Shown here: positions 1 through 6,679 of the stretch, piece after piece
Layout of the letters: each line of letters begins with the position of its first letter
How positions within the stretch are numbered: the first letter of the stretch is position 1
NCBI GenBank assembly: GCA_031267345.1
Contig: JAIRZG010000183.1
Coordinates: 1 to 7,669, forward strand
Reading direction: 5' to 3'
Length of the DNA stretch: 7,669 bases
Source: Zoogloeaceae bacterium
GTDB lineage: Bacteria > Pseudomonadota > Gammaproteobacteria > Burkholderiales > Rhodocyclaceae
Translations under genes and position numbers: made by a program
The notes under the pieces: generated by a model
Databases searched by the model: none
Told to the model about the DNA's origin: nothing
The model's input: the letters and a program-made list of their open reading frames with translations, nothing else

Positions 1-31
1 GTTTGCAATCGGGCAAAGCCCGACTGCAAAC
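1..31. repeat. Strong hairpin at left edge, possible terminator of an upstream gene
   Basis: Bases 1-14 and 18-31 form a 14-position stem with one mismatch (8 against 24) around an AAA loop. The stem has a GC-rich inner part (CGGGC/GCCCG). No T-run follows on the plus strand, and what precedes base 1 cannot be seen, so a minus-strand terminator cannot be judged. It could be the transcript end of a gene to the left or a dispersed REP-like palindrome. It lies 41 bases before the permease start. Confidence 0.55.
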
Positions 32-72
32 CAGATAAAGCAACGCAAAACCCTCCGAAGACAAGAGGTCGC

Positions 73-873
73 ATGATGACAATCTGGTGGTTGCTGTATC
101 CGCTACTTGGCGCGGTGACAGGGTTTTTTGCGGGGCTTTTGGGGATTGGCGGCGGCGCGGTCATGGTGCCGTTGCTGGTCATGCTGTTTACGGCGCAAGG
201 TCTGGGCGGCGATGAAGTCATGCGCATGGCGTTGGGAACTTCCATGGCGACCATCCTGTTTACCGCCATCGCCAGTGTGCGCGCCCACCACCAGCATCAG
301 GCGGTGAAATGGCGCATCGTCGCCGCCATTACACCGGGCATCCTGTTGGGAACCCTGCTGGGCGCGCGTCTGGCAAGTCAGGTCTCCTCAACTGCGCTGG
401 CGTTTCTGTTTGTGGTCTTCATCCTCTATGTCTCCATACAAATGATCGCCGGGTTTAACCCCAAAGCCAGCCGGAGTATGCCGGGCGCGTGGGGAACGGC
501 GTTGGTGGGGGTGGGCATTGGCGCGTTTTCCTGTCTGGTGGCGATTGGCGGCGGCGCGTTGTCCGTTCCCTTCATGCTCTGGTGTAATGTGCGCGCGCAA
601 CACGCCATCGGCACTTCGGCGGCTATCGGCTTTCCCATCGCCGTCGGCGGCGCGGCGGGTTATATGCTCAACGGCTGGCAAAACCCCGCATTGCCGCCTC
701 ACAGCATCGGTTTCGTCTATTTGCCCGCCGTGGCGGGCATGGTCGTCGCCAGCATGTTGACCGTGCCGCTGGGCGCAACCCTGACCCATAAACTGCCGGT
801 AAAACGCCTGCGCCAGATTTTCGCCGCCGTGCTTTTGCTGCTGGCGCTTTCCATGCTCGGAAAGCTGGTTTGA
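73..873 (+). CDS. TauE/SafE family (sulfite exporter-type) membrane permease
   Basis: This is a 266-residue, very hydrophobic inner-membrane protein with the two-fold internal repeat of the TauE/SafE (former DUF81) family. The first copy has GFFAGLLGIGGGAVMVPLLV near residues 17-36. The second has the matching segment GAFSCLVAIGGGALSVPFML near residues 150-169. GTSMATI and GTSAAIG follow the two glycine-rich motifs respectively. About seven to eight membrane segments are expected, and the length is normal. Family members move small organosulfur or organic anions such as sulfite, sulfoacetate or taurine-derived products, but the substrate cannot be told from sequence. Two ATGs stand in tandem at 73 and 76; AGAGG at 64-68 is spaced better for the second, so the true product may lack one Met. 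It converges on dnaJ, and no promoter is visible in the 41 bases after the left-edge hairpin. Confidence 0.9.
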   Translation: MMTIWWLLYPLLGAVTGFFAGLLGIGGGAVMVPLLVMLFTAQGLGGDEVMRMALGTSMATILFTAIASVRAHHQHQAVKWRIVAAITPGILLGTLLGARLASQVSSTALAFLFVVFILYVSIQMIAGFNPKASRSMPGAWGTALVGVGIGAFSCLVAIGGGALSVPFMLWCNVRAQHAIGTSAAIGFPIAVGGAAGYMLNGWQNPALPPHSIGFVYLPAVAGMVVASMLTVPLGATLTHKLPVKRLRQIFAAVLLLLALSMLGKLV

Positions 874-963
874 GCCGATAATGCGCGCCCTGCCCGGCAA
901 TCCGCATTGCTGGTCAGAACGTAGATACGGTTACTCCCGTTTTTCCCCTCGCACCTTTTCACG

Positions 964-986
964 CCCTCTCCCCGTGTGGGAGAGGG
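964..986. repeat. Perfect CCCTCTCCC/GGGAGAGGG hairpin between convergent genes
   Basis: A perfect 9-bp stem (964-972 with 978-986) closes on a five-base CGTGT loop, in the gap between the permease stop and the dnaJ stop. CCCTCTCC palindromes of this type are dispersed in many proteobacterial genomes. The position suits a bidirectional transcript end, but neither strand has a T-tract, so a classical intrinsic terminator is not shown. The rest of 874-1104 shows no gene that I can support. Confidence 0.6.
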
Positions 987-1104
987 AACATTCTCCGTTC
1001 AACCGCCGGGATGGCTCACGGACAACCCCTGCCGTCCTTCCCGCGCAACGACGCGGCGGGATTATAGTTCAGCCCGAAACACCCCGCGCCGCCGCCCGCA
1101 AGGG

Positions 1105-2238
1105 CTAATTTCCGAAGAAGTCTTTTACCTTGTCCATCCAGGACTGGGCGCGGGGGTGGTGTTTGCCATCGTGGTCGGTGGAAAGGGTTTCCAGCTCCTG
1201 CAAGAGTTCTTTTTGCCGCTCGGTGAGGCGCACCGGGGTTTCGACGACAACGTGGCAGAGCAGGTCGCCGTGGGCGTGGCTGCGGACGCCCTTGATGCCC
1301 TTGCCGCGCAGGCGGAAGGTGCGTCCAGACTGGGTTTCGGCGGGGATTTTCAGGCTGGCGGCGCCATCCAGAGTGGGGATTTCGATTTCTCCGCCTAAAG
1401 CGGCGGTCGTGAAGGAGATGGGCATTTCGCAGTGCAGGTCGTTGTGCTCGCGGGCAAAGACCGTGTGCGGCTTCAGATGCACCTGCACGTAGAGATCGCC
1501 CGCCGGGCCGCCGTTTACGCCGTATTCGCCTTCGCCGGACAGCCGGATGCGATCCCCCTCATCCACTCCGGCGGGAATCTTCACCGCCAGGGTTTTGTGT
1601 TTTTTGACGCGCCCCGCGCCATGGCAATTGTCACAAGGGTCAGAGATGAAGCGACCAGTGCCATGACATTTGTGACAGGTTTGCTGAATGGAGAAAAAAC
1701 CCTGTTGCAGACGAATCTGACCGCTGCCGCCGCAGGTAGGGCAGACCGTGGGCTTGGAGCCGGGTTTCGCGCCGGAGCCGTTGCAGACGTCGCAGGCTTC
1801 CATGGCGGGAATGCGAATCTTGGTTTCCGTGCCTTTGGCGGCCTGTTCCAGCGTGATTTCCAGGTTGTAGCGCAGGTCGGCGCCGCGATAGACATTACCG
1901 CGTCCGCCGTGACTGCCGCCGCGATTGCCGAAAATTTCGTCGAAAATGCCGCCGAATGCGTCGGCGAAATTGCCAAAGCCCTGTCCGCCGCCCGCGCCGA
2001 ATCCGGCCTGCGGGTCGACGCCCGCGTGACCGTACTGGTCATAGGCGGCGCGCTTTTGGGCGTCAGAGAGGATTTCGTAGGCTTCCTTGGCTTCCTTGAA
2101 TTTTTCTTCCGCTGCCGGACTATCCGGATTCCGATCCGGGTGATGCTTCATGGCCAGCTTGCGGTAGGCCCTTTTGATTTCGTCTTCGCTGGCGTCGCTA
2201 TTGACGCCGAGGACTTCGTAAAAATCTTTTTTCGACAT
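1105..2238 (-). CDS. dnaJ: Chaperone protein DnaJ (type I J-domain co-chaperone)
   Basis: DnaJ (377 residues) is the cytoplasmic Hsp40 that delivers unfolded clients to DnaK and stimulates its ATPase. The J domain covers about residues 1-70 with the essential HPD at 33-35. A Gly/Phe-rich linker follows at about 76-115, containing the DIF-like stretch DAFGGIFDEIFG. The zinc-binding region has all four CxxCxGxG modules: CDVCNGSG (149), CPTCGGSG (166), CHKCHGTG (188) and CDNCHGAG (202). The two C-terminal client-binding beta domains follow, ending in MDKVKDFFGN. Length and domain order are those of a full type I protein. The start is fixed by the MSKKDFYEVLGV N-terminus; only a weak GGAAC stands upstream (2242-2246). 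It lies 123 bases after dnaK on the same strand. I see no sigma-32 promoter of its own, so it is probably expressed by read-through from dnaK. The stop is TAG. Confidence 0.98.
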   Translation of the reverse strand: MSKKDFYEVLGVNSDASEDEIKRAYRKLAMKHHPDRNPDSPAAEEKFKEAKEAYEILSDAQKRAAYDQYGHAGVDPQAGFGAGGGQGFGNFADAFGGIFDEIFGNRGGSHGGRGNVYRGADLRYNLEITLEQAAKGTETKIRIPAMEACDVCNGSGAKPGSKPTVCPTCGGSGQIRLQQGFFSIQQTCHKCHGTGRFISDPCDNCHGAGRVKKHKTLAVKIPAGVDEGDRIRLSGEGEYGVNGGPAGDLYVQVHLKPHTVFAREHNDLHCEMPISFTTAALGGEIEIPTLDGAASLKIPAETQSGRTFRLRGKGIKGVRSHAHGDLLCHVVVETPVRLTERQKELLQELETLSTDHDGKHHPRAQSWMDKVKDFFGN

Positions 2239-2311
2239 GGTGTTCCGACCAGTGGAATGATGAAAAAGGCGGCGGCAGGCGGCAGAAGTGGGAAAAGCGG
2301 GAAAAGCACCG

Positions 2312-2344
2312 ATGCCGGATAAGCGTTTCCGACTTATCCGGCAT
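2312..2344. repeat. REP-like palindrome in the dnaK-dnaJ spacer
   Basis: A perfect 12-bp stem (2312-2323 with 2333-2344, ATGCCGGATAAG and its complement) surrounds a 9-base loop. The stem resembles the GCCGGAT...ATCCGGC core of enterobacterial REP elements. It sits 17 bases after the dnaK stop in the transcribed spacer. The minus strand continues with GCTTTTCCCGCTTTTCCC, not a clean T-run. It could therefore be a partial terminator or an mRNA-stabilising 3' structure that lowers dnaJ relative to dnaK, instead of a full stop. Confidence 0.65.
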
Positions 2345-2361
2345 TCACTGCTGGCAAAGGC

Positions 2362-4290
2362 TTACTTTTTGTCGTCTACCTCGGTGTATTCCGCGTCGAC
2401 CACATCGCCTTCGTCCTTTTTGCTTTCCGTGCCCGCCGCCGCGCCTGCGGCATTGCCCGCTTCCGCCTGTTGCTGGGCATACACCTTTTCGCCCAGCTTC
2501 TGCGCGGCAGTCGAGAGCGCCTCGGTTTTGGCGCTGATGACCTCCTTGTCGTTGTCGCGGATGGCGTCTTCAACGTCCTTGATGGCGGCTTCGATGCTTG
2601 CCTTTTCGGCGGCGTCGAGTTTGTCGCCGTATTCGGTCAGGGATTTTTTCACCATGTGCACCATACCGTCGGCGCTGTTTCTGGCGTCCGCCAGTTCGCG
2701 CGCCTTTTTGTCGTCCTCGGCGTGCAGTTCGGCGTCTTTGACCATCGCCTGAATTTCCGCTTCGGAAAGCCCGGAATTGGCTTTGATGGTGATCTTGTTT
2801 TCCTTGCCGGTGCCCTTGTCTTTGGCGGAAACGTGCATGATGCCGTTGGCGTCGATGTCGAAAGTGACTTCAATCTGCGGCAGACCGCGTGGCGCGTGCG
2901 GGATGCCTTCGAGATTGAATTGCCCCAAGCTCTTGTTGCCGGAGGAAACTTCGCGCTCGCCTTGCAGCACGTGAATGGTCACGGCGGATTGATTATCGTC
3001 GGCGGTGGAAAACACCTGGCTCGCCTTGGTGGGGATGGTGGTGTTTTTCTGGATCAGCTTGGTCATGACGCCGCCCAGGGTCTCAATGCCCAGCGACAAC
3101 GGCGTGACATCCAGCAACAGCACATCCTTGACTTCGCCTTGCAGCACGCCGCCCTGAATGGCCGCACCCACGGCGACGGCTTCGTCGGGATTCACGTCCT
3201 TTCTCGGCTCCTGCCCGAAAAAGCCCTTCACCTGTTCCTGCACCTTGGGCATCCGCGTCATGCCGCCGACCAGAATCACGTCGTCGATGTCGCCCACCTT
3301 GCAGCCCGCGTCTTTCAGGGCGATTTTGCAGGGTTCGATGGTGCGGGTGACGAGTTCGTCGACCAGGGATTCAAACTTGGCGCGGGTGACTTTCAGCGCC
3401 AGATGCTTGGGGCCGGATTGGTCAGCGGTGATGTAGGGCAGGTTGATTTCGGTCTGCTGGCTGGAAGAAAGCTCGATTTTGGCCTTTTCGGCGGCTTCCT
3501 TCAGGCGTTGCAGGGCGAGCACGTCCTTTTTCAGATCGACGCCGGATTCCTTTTTGAATTCGTCGATGATGTAGTCGATCAAGCGCTGATCAAAGTCCTC
3601 GCCGCCCAGGAAGGTGTCGCCGTTAGTCGCCAGCACTTCAAACTGCTTTTCGCCTTCCACGTCGGCGATTTCGATGATGGAAATGTCGAAGGTGCCGCCG
3701 CCCAGGTCATAGACGGCGAGTTTCTTGTCCTTGCCGGAAACCTTGTCCATGCCAAAGGCCAGCGCGGCGGCGGTCGGTTCGTTGATGATGCGTTTGACTT
3801 CCAGGCCGGCGATGCGTCCGGCGTCCTTGGTGGCCTGACGCTGGCTGTCGTTGAAGTAGGCGGGCACGGTGATGACAGCCTCGGTAACGTCTTCGCCCAG
3901 ATAATCTTCCGCCGTCTTTTTCATTTTCCGCAGCACTTCGGCGGAAACCTGCGGCGGGGCGATTTTCTTGTCGCGCACTTCCACCCAGGCGTCGCCATTG
4001 TCGGCCTTGAGAATCTTGTAGGGCATGAGCGCGATGTCTTTTTGCACTTCCTTTTCTTCAAAACGCCGCCCGATCAGCCGCTTGACCGCATAGAGCGTGT
4101 TGCGCGGATTGGTGACCGCCTGCCGCTTGGCGGGCGCGCCGCAAAGAATTTCGCCATCCTCGGCGTAACCGACGATGGAAGGCGTGGTGCGCGCGCCTTC
4201 GGAATTTTCAATCACCCTGGCGCTGCCGCCTTCCATCACGGAAACGCAGCTATTGGTGGTGCCCAGGTCGATACCGATAATTTTTCCCAT
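2362..4290 (-). CDS. dnaK: Molecular chaperone DnaK (Hsp70)
   Basis: DnaK (642 residues) is the ATP-driven cytoplasmic Hsp70 that binds exposed hydrophobic segments of client proteins, working with DnaJ and GrpE. The nucleotide-binding domain shows the three Hsp70 signatures: IDLGTTNS at 7-14, VYDLGGGTFDISI at 193-205, and VILVGGMTRMPKVQ at 338-351. The interdomain linker VLLLD is at 390-394. The substrate-binding beta domain follows (NTTIPTK at 416-422, HAPRGLPQIEVTF at 465-477), then the helical lid and a Gly/Ala-rich tail ending in EYTEVDDKK. Length and domains are complete, and the insertions look betaproteobacterial. Starts with MGKIIGIDLG; AAAGGA at 4298-4303 lies 7 bases before the ATG, a good ribosome site. 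It lies 92 bases after grpE and has its own heat-shock promoter in that gap. Confidence 0.99.
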   Translation of the reverse strand: MGKIIGIDLGTTNSCVSVMEGGSARVIENSEGARTTPSIVGYAEDGEILCGAPAKRQAVTNPRNTLYAVKRLIGRRFEEKEVQKDIALMPYKILKADNGDAWVEVRDKKIAPPQVSAEVLRKMKKTAEDYLGEDVTEAVITVPAYFNDSQRQATKDAGRIAGLEVKRIINEPTAAALAFGMDKVSGKDKKLAVYDLGGGTFDISIIEIADVEGEKQFEVLATNGDTFLGGEDFDQRLIDYIIDEFKKESGVDLKKDVLALQRLKEAAEKAKIELSSSQQTEINLPYITADQSGPKHLALKVTRAKFESLVDELVTRTIEPCKIALKDAGCKVGDIDDVILVGGMTRMPKVQEQVKGFFGQEPRKDVNPDEAVAVGAAIQGGVLQGEVKDVLLLDVTPLSLGIETLGGVMTKLIQKNTTIPTKASQVFSTADDNQSAVTIHVLQGEREVSSGNKSLGQFNLEGIPHAPRGLPQIEVTFDIDANGIMHVSAKDKGTGKENKITIKANSGLSEAEIQAMVKDAELHAEDDKKARELADARNSADGMVHMVKKSLTEYGDKLDAAEKASIEAAIKDVEDAIRDNDKEVISAKTEALSTAAQKLGEKVYAQQQAEAGNAAGAAAGTESKKDEGDVVDAEYTEVDDKK

Positions 4291-4297
4291 GTTTCAT

Positions 4298-4303
4298 TCC
4301 TTT
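4298..4303 (-). promoter_or_regulatory. Ribosome-binding site of dnaK
   Basis: The minus strand reads AAAGGA here, 7 bases before the dnaK ATG. This is the clearest ribosome site of the three chaperone genes and fixes the dnaK start. Confidence 0.75.
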
Positions 4304-4361
4304 CAGTCATGCGTCCGCCAGAAGAAGGCGCTTGCGTTAATGTAAATGCCTGTGTCCGGAG

Positions 4362-4387
4362 ATAAGGCCGCAGGCGAAAATTTCAAG
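4362..4387 (-). promoter_or_regulatory. Sigma-32-type heat-shock promoter of dnaK
   Basis: On the minus strand CTTGAA (4387-4382) is followed after 14 bases by CCTTAT (4367-4362). The sigma-32 consensus is CTTGAA, 13-15 bases, CCCCAT. The -35 box is exact and the -10 box matches at four of six positions. A start of transcription near 4355 would give a leader of about 65 bases. The -35 box contains the grpE stop codon TGA (4385-4383), so grpE ends inside this promoter. The identical 14-base spacing to the grpE promoter supports the call. Experimental start-site data are not available here. Confidence 0.7.
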
Positions 4388-4961
4388 CCTTGCCGCTGGA
4401 GACCAGCACCATTGCCGGACGCAGCACACGCTCGGCAATCAGGTAGCCTTTTTGCAACACCTGCACGACGGTATTGGCTTCCGTGTCGCTGGCGACCATC
4501 TGGATGGCCTGATGCAGATGCGGGTCGAATTTTTCGCCCAGCGGGTCGATTGTTTTCAGCGCGGACTTTTCAAAGGCGGCGACGAGCTGTTTCAGGGTCA
4601 ATTCCACGCCGCCGCGCAGATCGTCCGCCGTCTGTTTCTCGCTGGCGAGCGCCGCTTCCAGACTGTCTTTGACCGCCAGCAGTTCGCCCGCGAATTTTTC
4701 GATGCCGAATTTATGCGCCCTGGCAATATCTTCCTGCGCCCGTCGCCGCACGTTTTCGGCTTCGGCCTTGGCGCGTAGCCAGCTATCCTGCAATTCGACG
4801 TTTTTTTGTTCCAGCGTGGCGATCTCTGCGGCAAGGTCGGGGACGGCGGGGGGGGCGTCCATGCCGGATTCCGGCGCGGGCGCGGCTTGTGCGCGGGTTG
4901 CGTCTTCGGCGGATGCGGCCTCCGCCGTGGCTTGCGTTTGCAGGCTGTTGTCTTCGCTCAT
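4383..4961 (-). CDS. grpE: Nucleotide exchange factor GrpE
   Basis: GrpE (192 residues; E. coli GrpE is 197) releases ADP from DnaK and acts as a heat-sensitive brake on the chaperone cycle in the cytoplasm. The first 40 or so residues are Ala/Glu-rich and poorly ordered. A long helix follows, covering about residues 40-95, and contains AEAENVRRRAQED. The C-terminal beta-wing carries the family signature: IDPLGEKFDPHLHQAI, then NTVVQVLQKGYLIAERVLRPAMV. Starts MSEDNSLQT; GGGAG at 4971-4975 lies 9 bases upstream. It is first in the cluster and directly downstream of a near-ideal sigma-32 promoter. The TGA stop is embedded in the -35 box of the dnaK promoter. Confidence 0.98.
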   Translation of the reverse strand: MSEDNSLQTQATAEAASAEDATRAQAAPAPESGMDAPPAVPDLAAEIATLEQKNVELQDSWLRAKAEAENVRRRAQEDIARAHKFGIEKFAGELLAVKDSLEAALASEKQTADDLRGGVELTLKQLVAAFEKSALKTIDPLGEKFDPHLHQAIQMVASDTEANTVVQVLQKGYLIAERVLRPAMVLVSSGKA

Positions 4962-4994
4962 CTGAAAAAGCTCCCATGAATGCTTCGGGCTGTT

Positions 4995-5020
4995 ATGGGG
5001 ATGAAAAAAGTTTTTTCAAG
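4995..5020 (-). promoter_or_regulatory. Sigma-32-type heat-shock promoter of grpE
   Basis: On the minus strand CTTGAA (5020-5015) and CCCCAT (5000-4995) are separated by 14 bases. All twelve bases match the sigma-32 (RpoH) consensus. Transcription would start near 4988, leaving a leader of about 27 bases before the grpE ATG at 4961. The spacer contains a perfect small palindrome (5003-5017). No CIRCE operator is present, which fits RpoH control over HrcA control. Confidence 0.85.
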
Positions 5021-5091
5021 ACTGGGGCCGGATTTTGTTAGCATTCCCGCTTCTGACACCAATGCGTCGACAGGTAACTGGATTTGGCAAC

Positions 5092-6450
5092 ATGGAAAGG
5101 ATTGGTAAATATCACGTCATCCGGGAATTGGGCAAGGGCGCTACCGCCGTGGTGTATCTTTGCCAGGATCCGGATATCGACCGACAATTGGCGGTCAAGG
5201 TGGTGCAGTTCAGTCACAAGAACGTGGCGGTCTCCCGACGCTTGCGCAAGCTCTTTCGCACCGAGCGCGTGATTTCCGAGCGACTCGAGCATCCCAACAT
5301 CGTGCGCGTCTACGACGCTGAAGTGCAGGAAAATCAGGCGTATATCGCCATGGAATACGTGGATGGCGTCTCGCTGGAAGAATTCTGTCACATTGATCGT
5401 CTGCTGCCCCTGCATCGCACCATCGGCATCATTTTCAAGTGCTGCATGGCGCTGGATCATGCCTATCATCAAGGCGTCATCCATCGTGACATCAAGCCCG
5501 CCAATATTCTGGTAGACAAGGAAGACAATCCCAAGATTGCCGACTTCGGTCTGGCGATCAACATCAACAAGGACATGGATCGGGATTCCACCTTTGTGAT
5601 GGGCGTGGGTTCTCCGGCCTACATGTCGCCGGAGCAGATCAAGGCGTATCCGCTGAACCAGAAGACCGACCTCTATTCTTTGGGCGTGGTGCTGTTTCAG
5701 ATGCTTACCGGGCGGTTGCCTTTCCGGGCGCAGGATCAGGCGACGCTGGTGTACAAAATCATGAACATGGATCCGCCGGTTGCCTCGCGCATGAATCCCA
5801 ATGTGCCGACCAAGCTCGACGCCATCCTCAAAAAGGCGCTGGAAAAGAACCTTTACAGCCGCTACAGCAACGGCGCGGAATTCGCCAAGGATTTGTCTTC
5901 GGTGCGCTACAGGATCATGACCGACAGCGAAGACCACGCGCGGCAGGACAGCGATCATTTTTCAGCCCTGCGTAAATTGGAGTTTTTCCTCGAATTTGAA
6001 AACGTGGAACTGTGGGAAATCCTGCGCTCGGCAGTGTGGCGCAACATCGGCAGCGGCGTCGCCCTGATGCGCGAAGGCGAAGAAGATCGGCGTTTCGGCA
6101 TTCTGGTTTCGGGTCAGGTGGAAGTCTCGCGCGAAGGCAAGGTGTTGTGTCGTCTGGGTGCGGGCGAAGTGATTGGCGAAATGGCCTACCTTTCGCCCGC
6201 CGAAGGCAAACGCGGCGCGACGGTGGTGACGCTGGAACCCTGCCGCTTCGTGGATATCAGCGGTCCGGCGTTGGCGATGGCCTCGGATGAACTCCAGGAA
6301 CGCATGCAAAACGCCCTGATCGCCAAAATCATCGCCCGCCTGCGCGACGCCAACCAACGCCTGCTGGAACAGGCCGAAGCCGTCAGCGTCGAAGGTCGCG
6401 GCGCATTGCCACAAGACAGCGGCGGCCTGAAACTCGAATTGCTGTCGTGA
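5092..6450 (+). CDS. Serine/threonine protein kinase with C-terminal cyclic-nucleotide-binding-type domain
   Basis: This is a 452-residue soluble Hanks-type kinase with no membrane segment visible. Numbered from the ATG at 5092, it has the glycine loop GKGATAVV (14-21), ATP lysine K36 (LAVK), the likely helix-C glutamate E58, the catalytic loop HRDIKPAN (131-138), DFG (151-153) and SPAYMSPE (174-181). All active-site residues are present, so it should be an active RD kinase. Residues about 293-425 form a cNMP-binding-type domain. The phosphate cassette keeps GEMAYLS (362-368) and RGATV (374-378), so a ligand is possible but unproven. Earlier in-frame starts exist (TTG 5035, ATG 5062) and would add 19 or 10 residues outside the fold. 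I prefer 5092 because the kinase begins at once (MERIGKYHVIREL) and a weak TGGA lies upstream at 5079-5082. It is divergent from grpE. The substrate is unknown, and a role in stress control is only inferred. Confidence 0.93.
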   Translation: MERIGKYHVIRELGKGATAVVYLCQDPDIDRQLAVKVVQFSHKNVAVSRRLRKLFRTERVISERLEHPNIVRVYDAEVQENQAYIAMEYVDGVSLEEFCHIDRLLPLHRTIGIIFKCCMALDHAYHQGVIHRDIKPANILVDKEDNPKIADFGLAININKDMDRDSTFVMGVGSPAYMSPEQIKAYPLNQKTDLYSLGVVLFQMLTGRLPFRAQDQATLVYKIMNMDPPVASRMNPNVPTKLDAILKKALEKNLYSRYSNGAEFAKDLSSVRYRIMTDSEDHARQDSDHFSALRKLEFFLEFENVELWEILRSAVWRNIGSGVALMREGEEDRRFGILVSGQVEVSREGKVLCRLGAGEVIGEMAYLSPAEGKRGATVVTLEPCRFVDISGPALAMASDELQERMQNALIAKIIARLRDANQRLLEQAEAVSVEGRGALPQDSGGLKLELLS

Positions 6451-6476
6451 TCAGGGATCAGAAGTCAGGAATCAGC
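6449..6476. repeat. Four-copy degenerate heptamer tandem repeat at the kinase stop codon
   Basis: Four consecutive 7-base units read GATCAGG, GATCAGA, AGTCAGG and AATCAGC. The first unit overlaps the kinase TGA (6448-6450). Short tandem heptamers of this kind occur between genes in several bacterial lineages. It lies at the boundary between conserved chromosome and mobile-element debris. Confidence 0.6.
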
Positions 6477-6679
6477 AGGAAATTACGGGGACTTCGGCAT
6501 TTTTCCGTGTGAGGGAAGCGGATGCACCCTGGCGATTCGATAAAAATTTTCCTGGGAAAATTTATCTTCTTTCAGGGACGCAGGGCAGGAGAGAGGGGCA
6601 AGGTTTTGTCGCCCACCGCAGGCGAACGCGGTTCACCCCTGCAACTGCGCCTTCGGTGTGGGCAGAGGTTGGGCGCGCG
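6477..6679. other. Intergenic stretch without a supported gene
   Basis: Short open frames here have no recognisable domain, and no convincing ribosome site begins them. The main visible structure is an AT-rich inverted repeat at 6539-6566: AAATTTTCC (6544-6552) pairs with GGAAAATTT (6555-6563), with GAT/ATC flanks and a two-base bulge. It is followed by a pyrimidine-rich stretch, so a weak terminator for the kinase is possible but not shown. The stretch probably grades into the mobile-element remnant to its right. Confidence 0.5.

Noticed and set aside
1061..1066. TATAAT on the minus strand downstream of dnaJ
   Set aside because: No -35-like hexamer stands 16-18 bases upstream, and no gene begins to its left on that strand.
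1432..2322. A 296-codon open frame on the plus strand, antisense to dnaJ
   Set aside because: Same codon-bias shadow; low-complexity Ala/Gly/Val-rich product with no family match that I recognise.
2470..4365. A 631-codon open frame on the plus strand, antisense to dnaK
   Set aside because: It runs codon-on-codon opposite dnaK and exists because dnaK avoids TTA, CTA and TCA codons. Long antisense frames in hsp70 genes are a known codon-bias effect. The translation has no recognisable domain.
5038..5064. Possible CIRCE operator (TTAGCATTC half-site) before the kinase
   Set aside because: The left half matches 8 of 9 bases, but the position 9 bases later reads ACACCAATG and not GAGTGCTAA, so no inverted repeat exists.
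5035..5091. N-terminal extension of the kinase from TTG 5035 or ATG 5062
   Set aside because: No ribosome site precedes either start, and the added residues lie outside the kinase fold.
5038..5958. A 306-codon minus-strand open frame opposite the kinase
   Set aside because: Shadow of the kinase reading frame; His/Val-rich product without a recognisable family.
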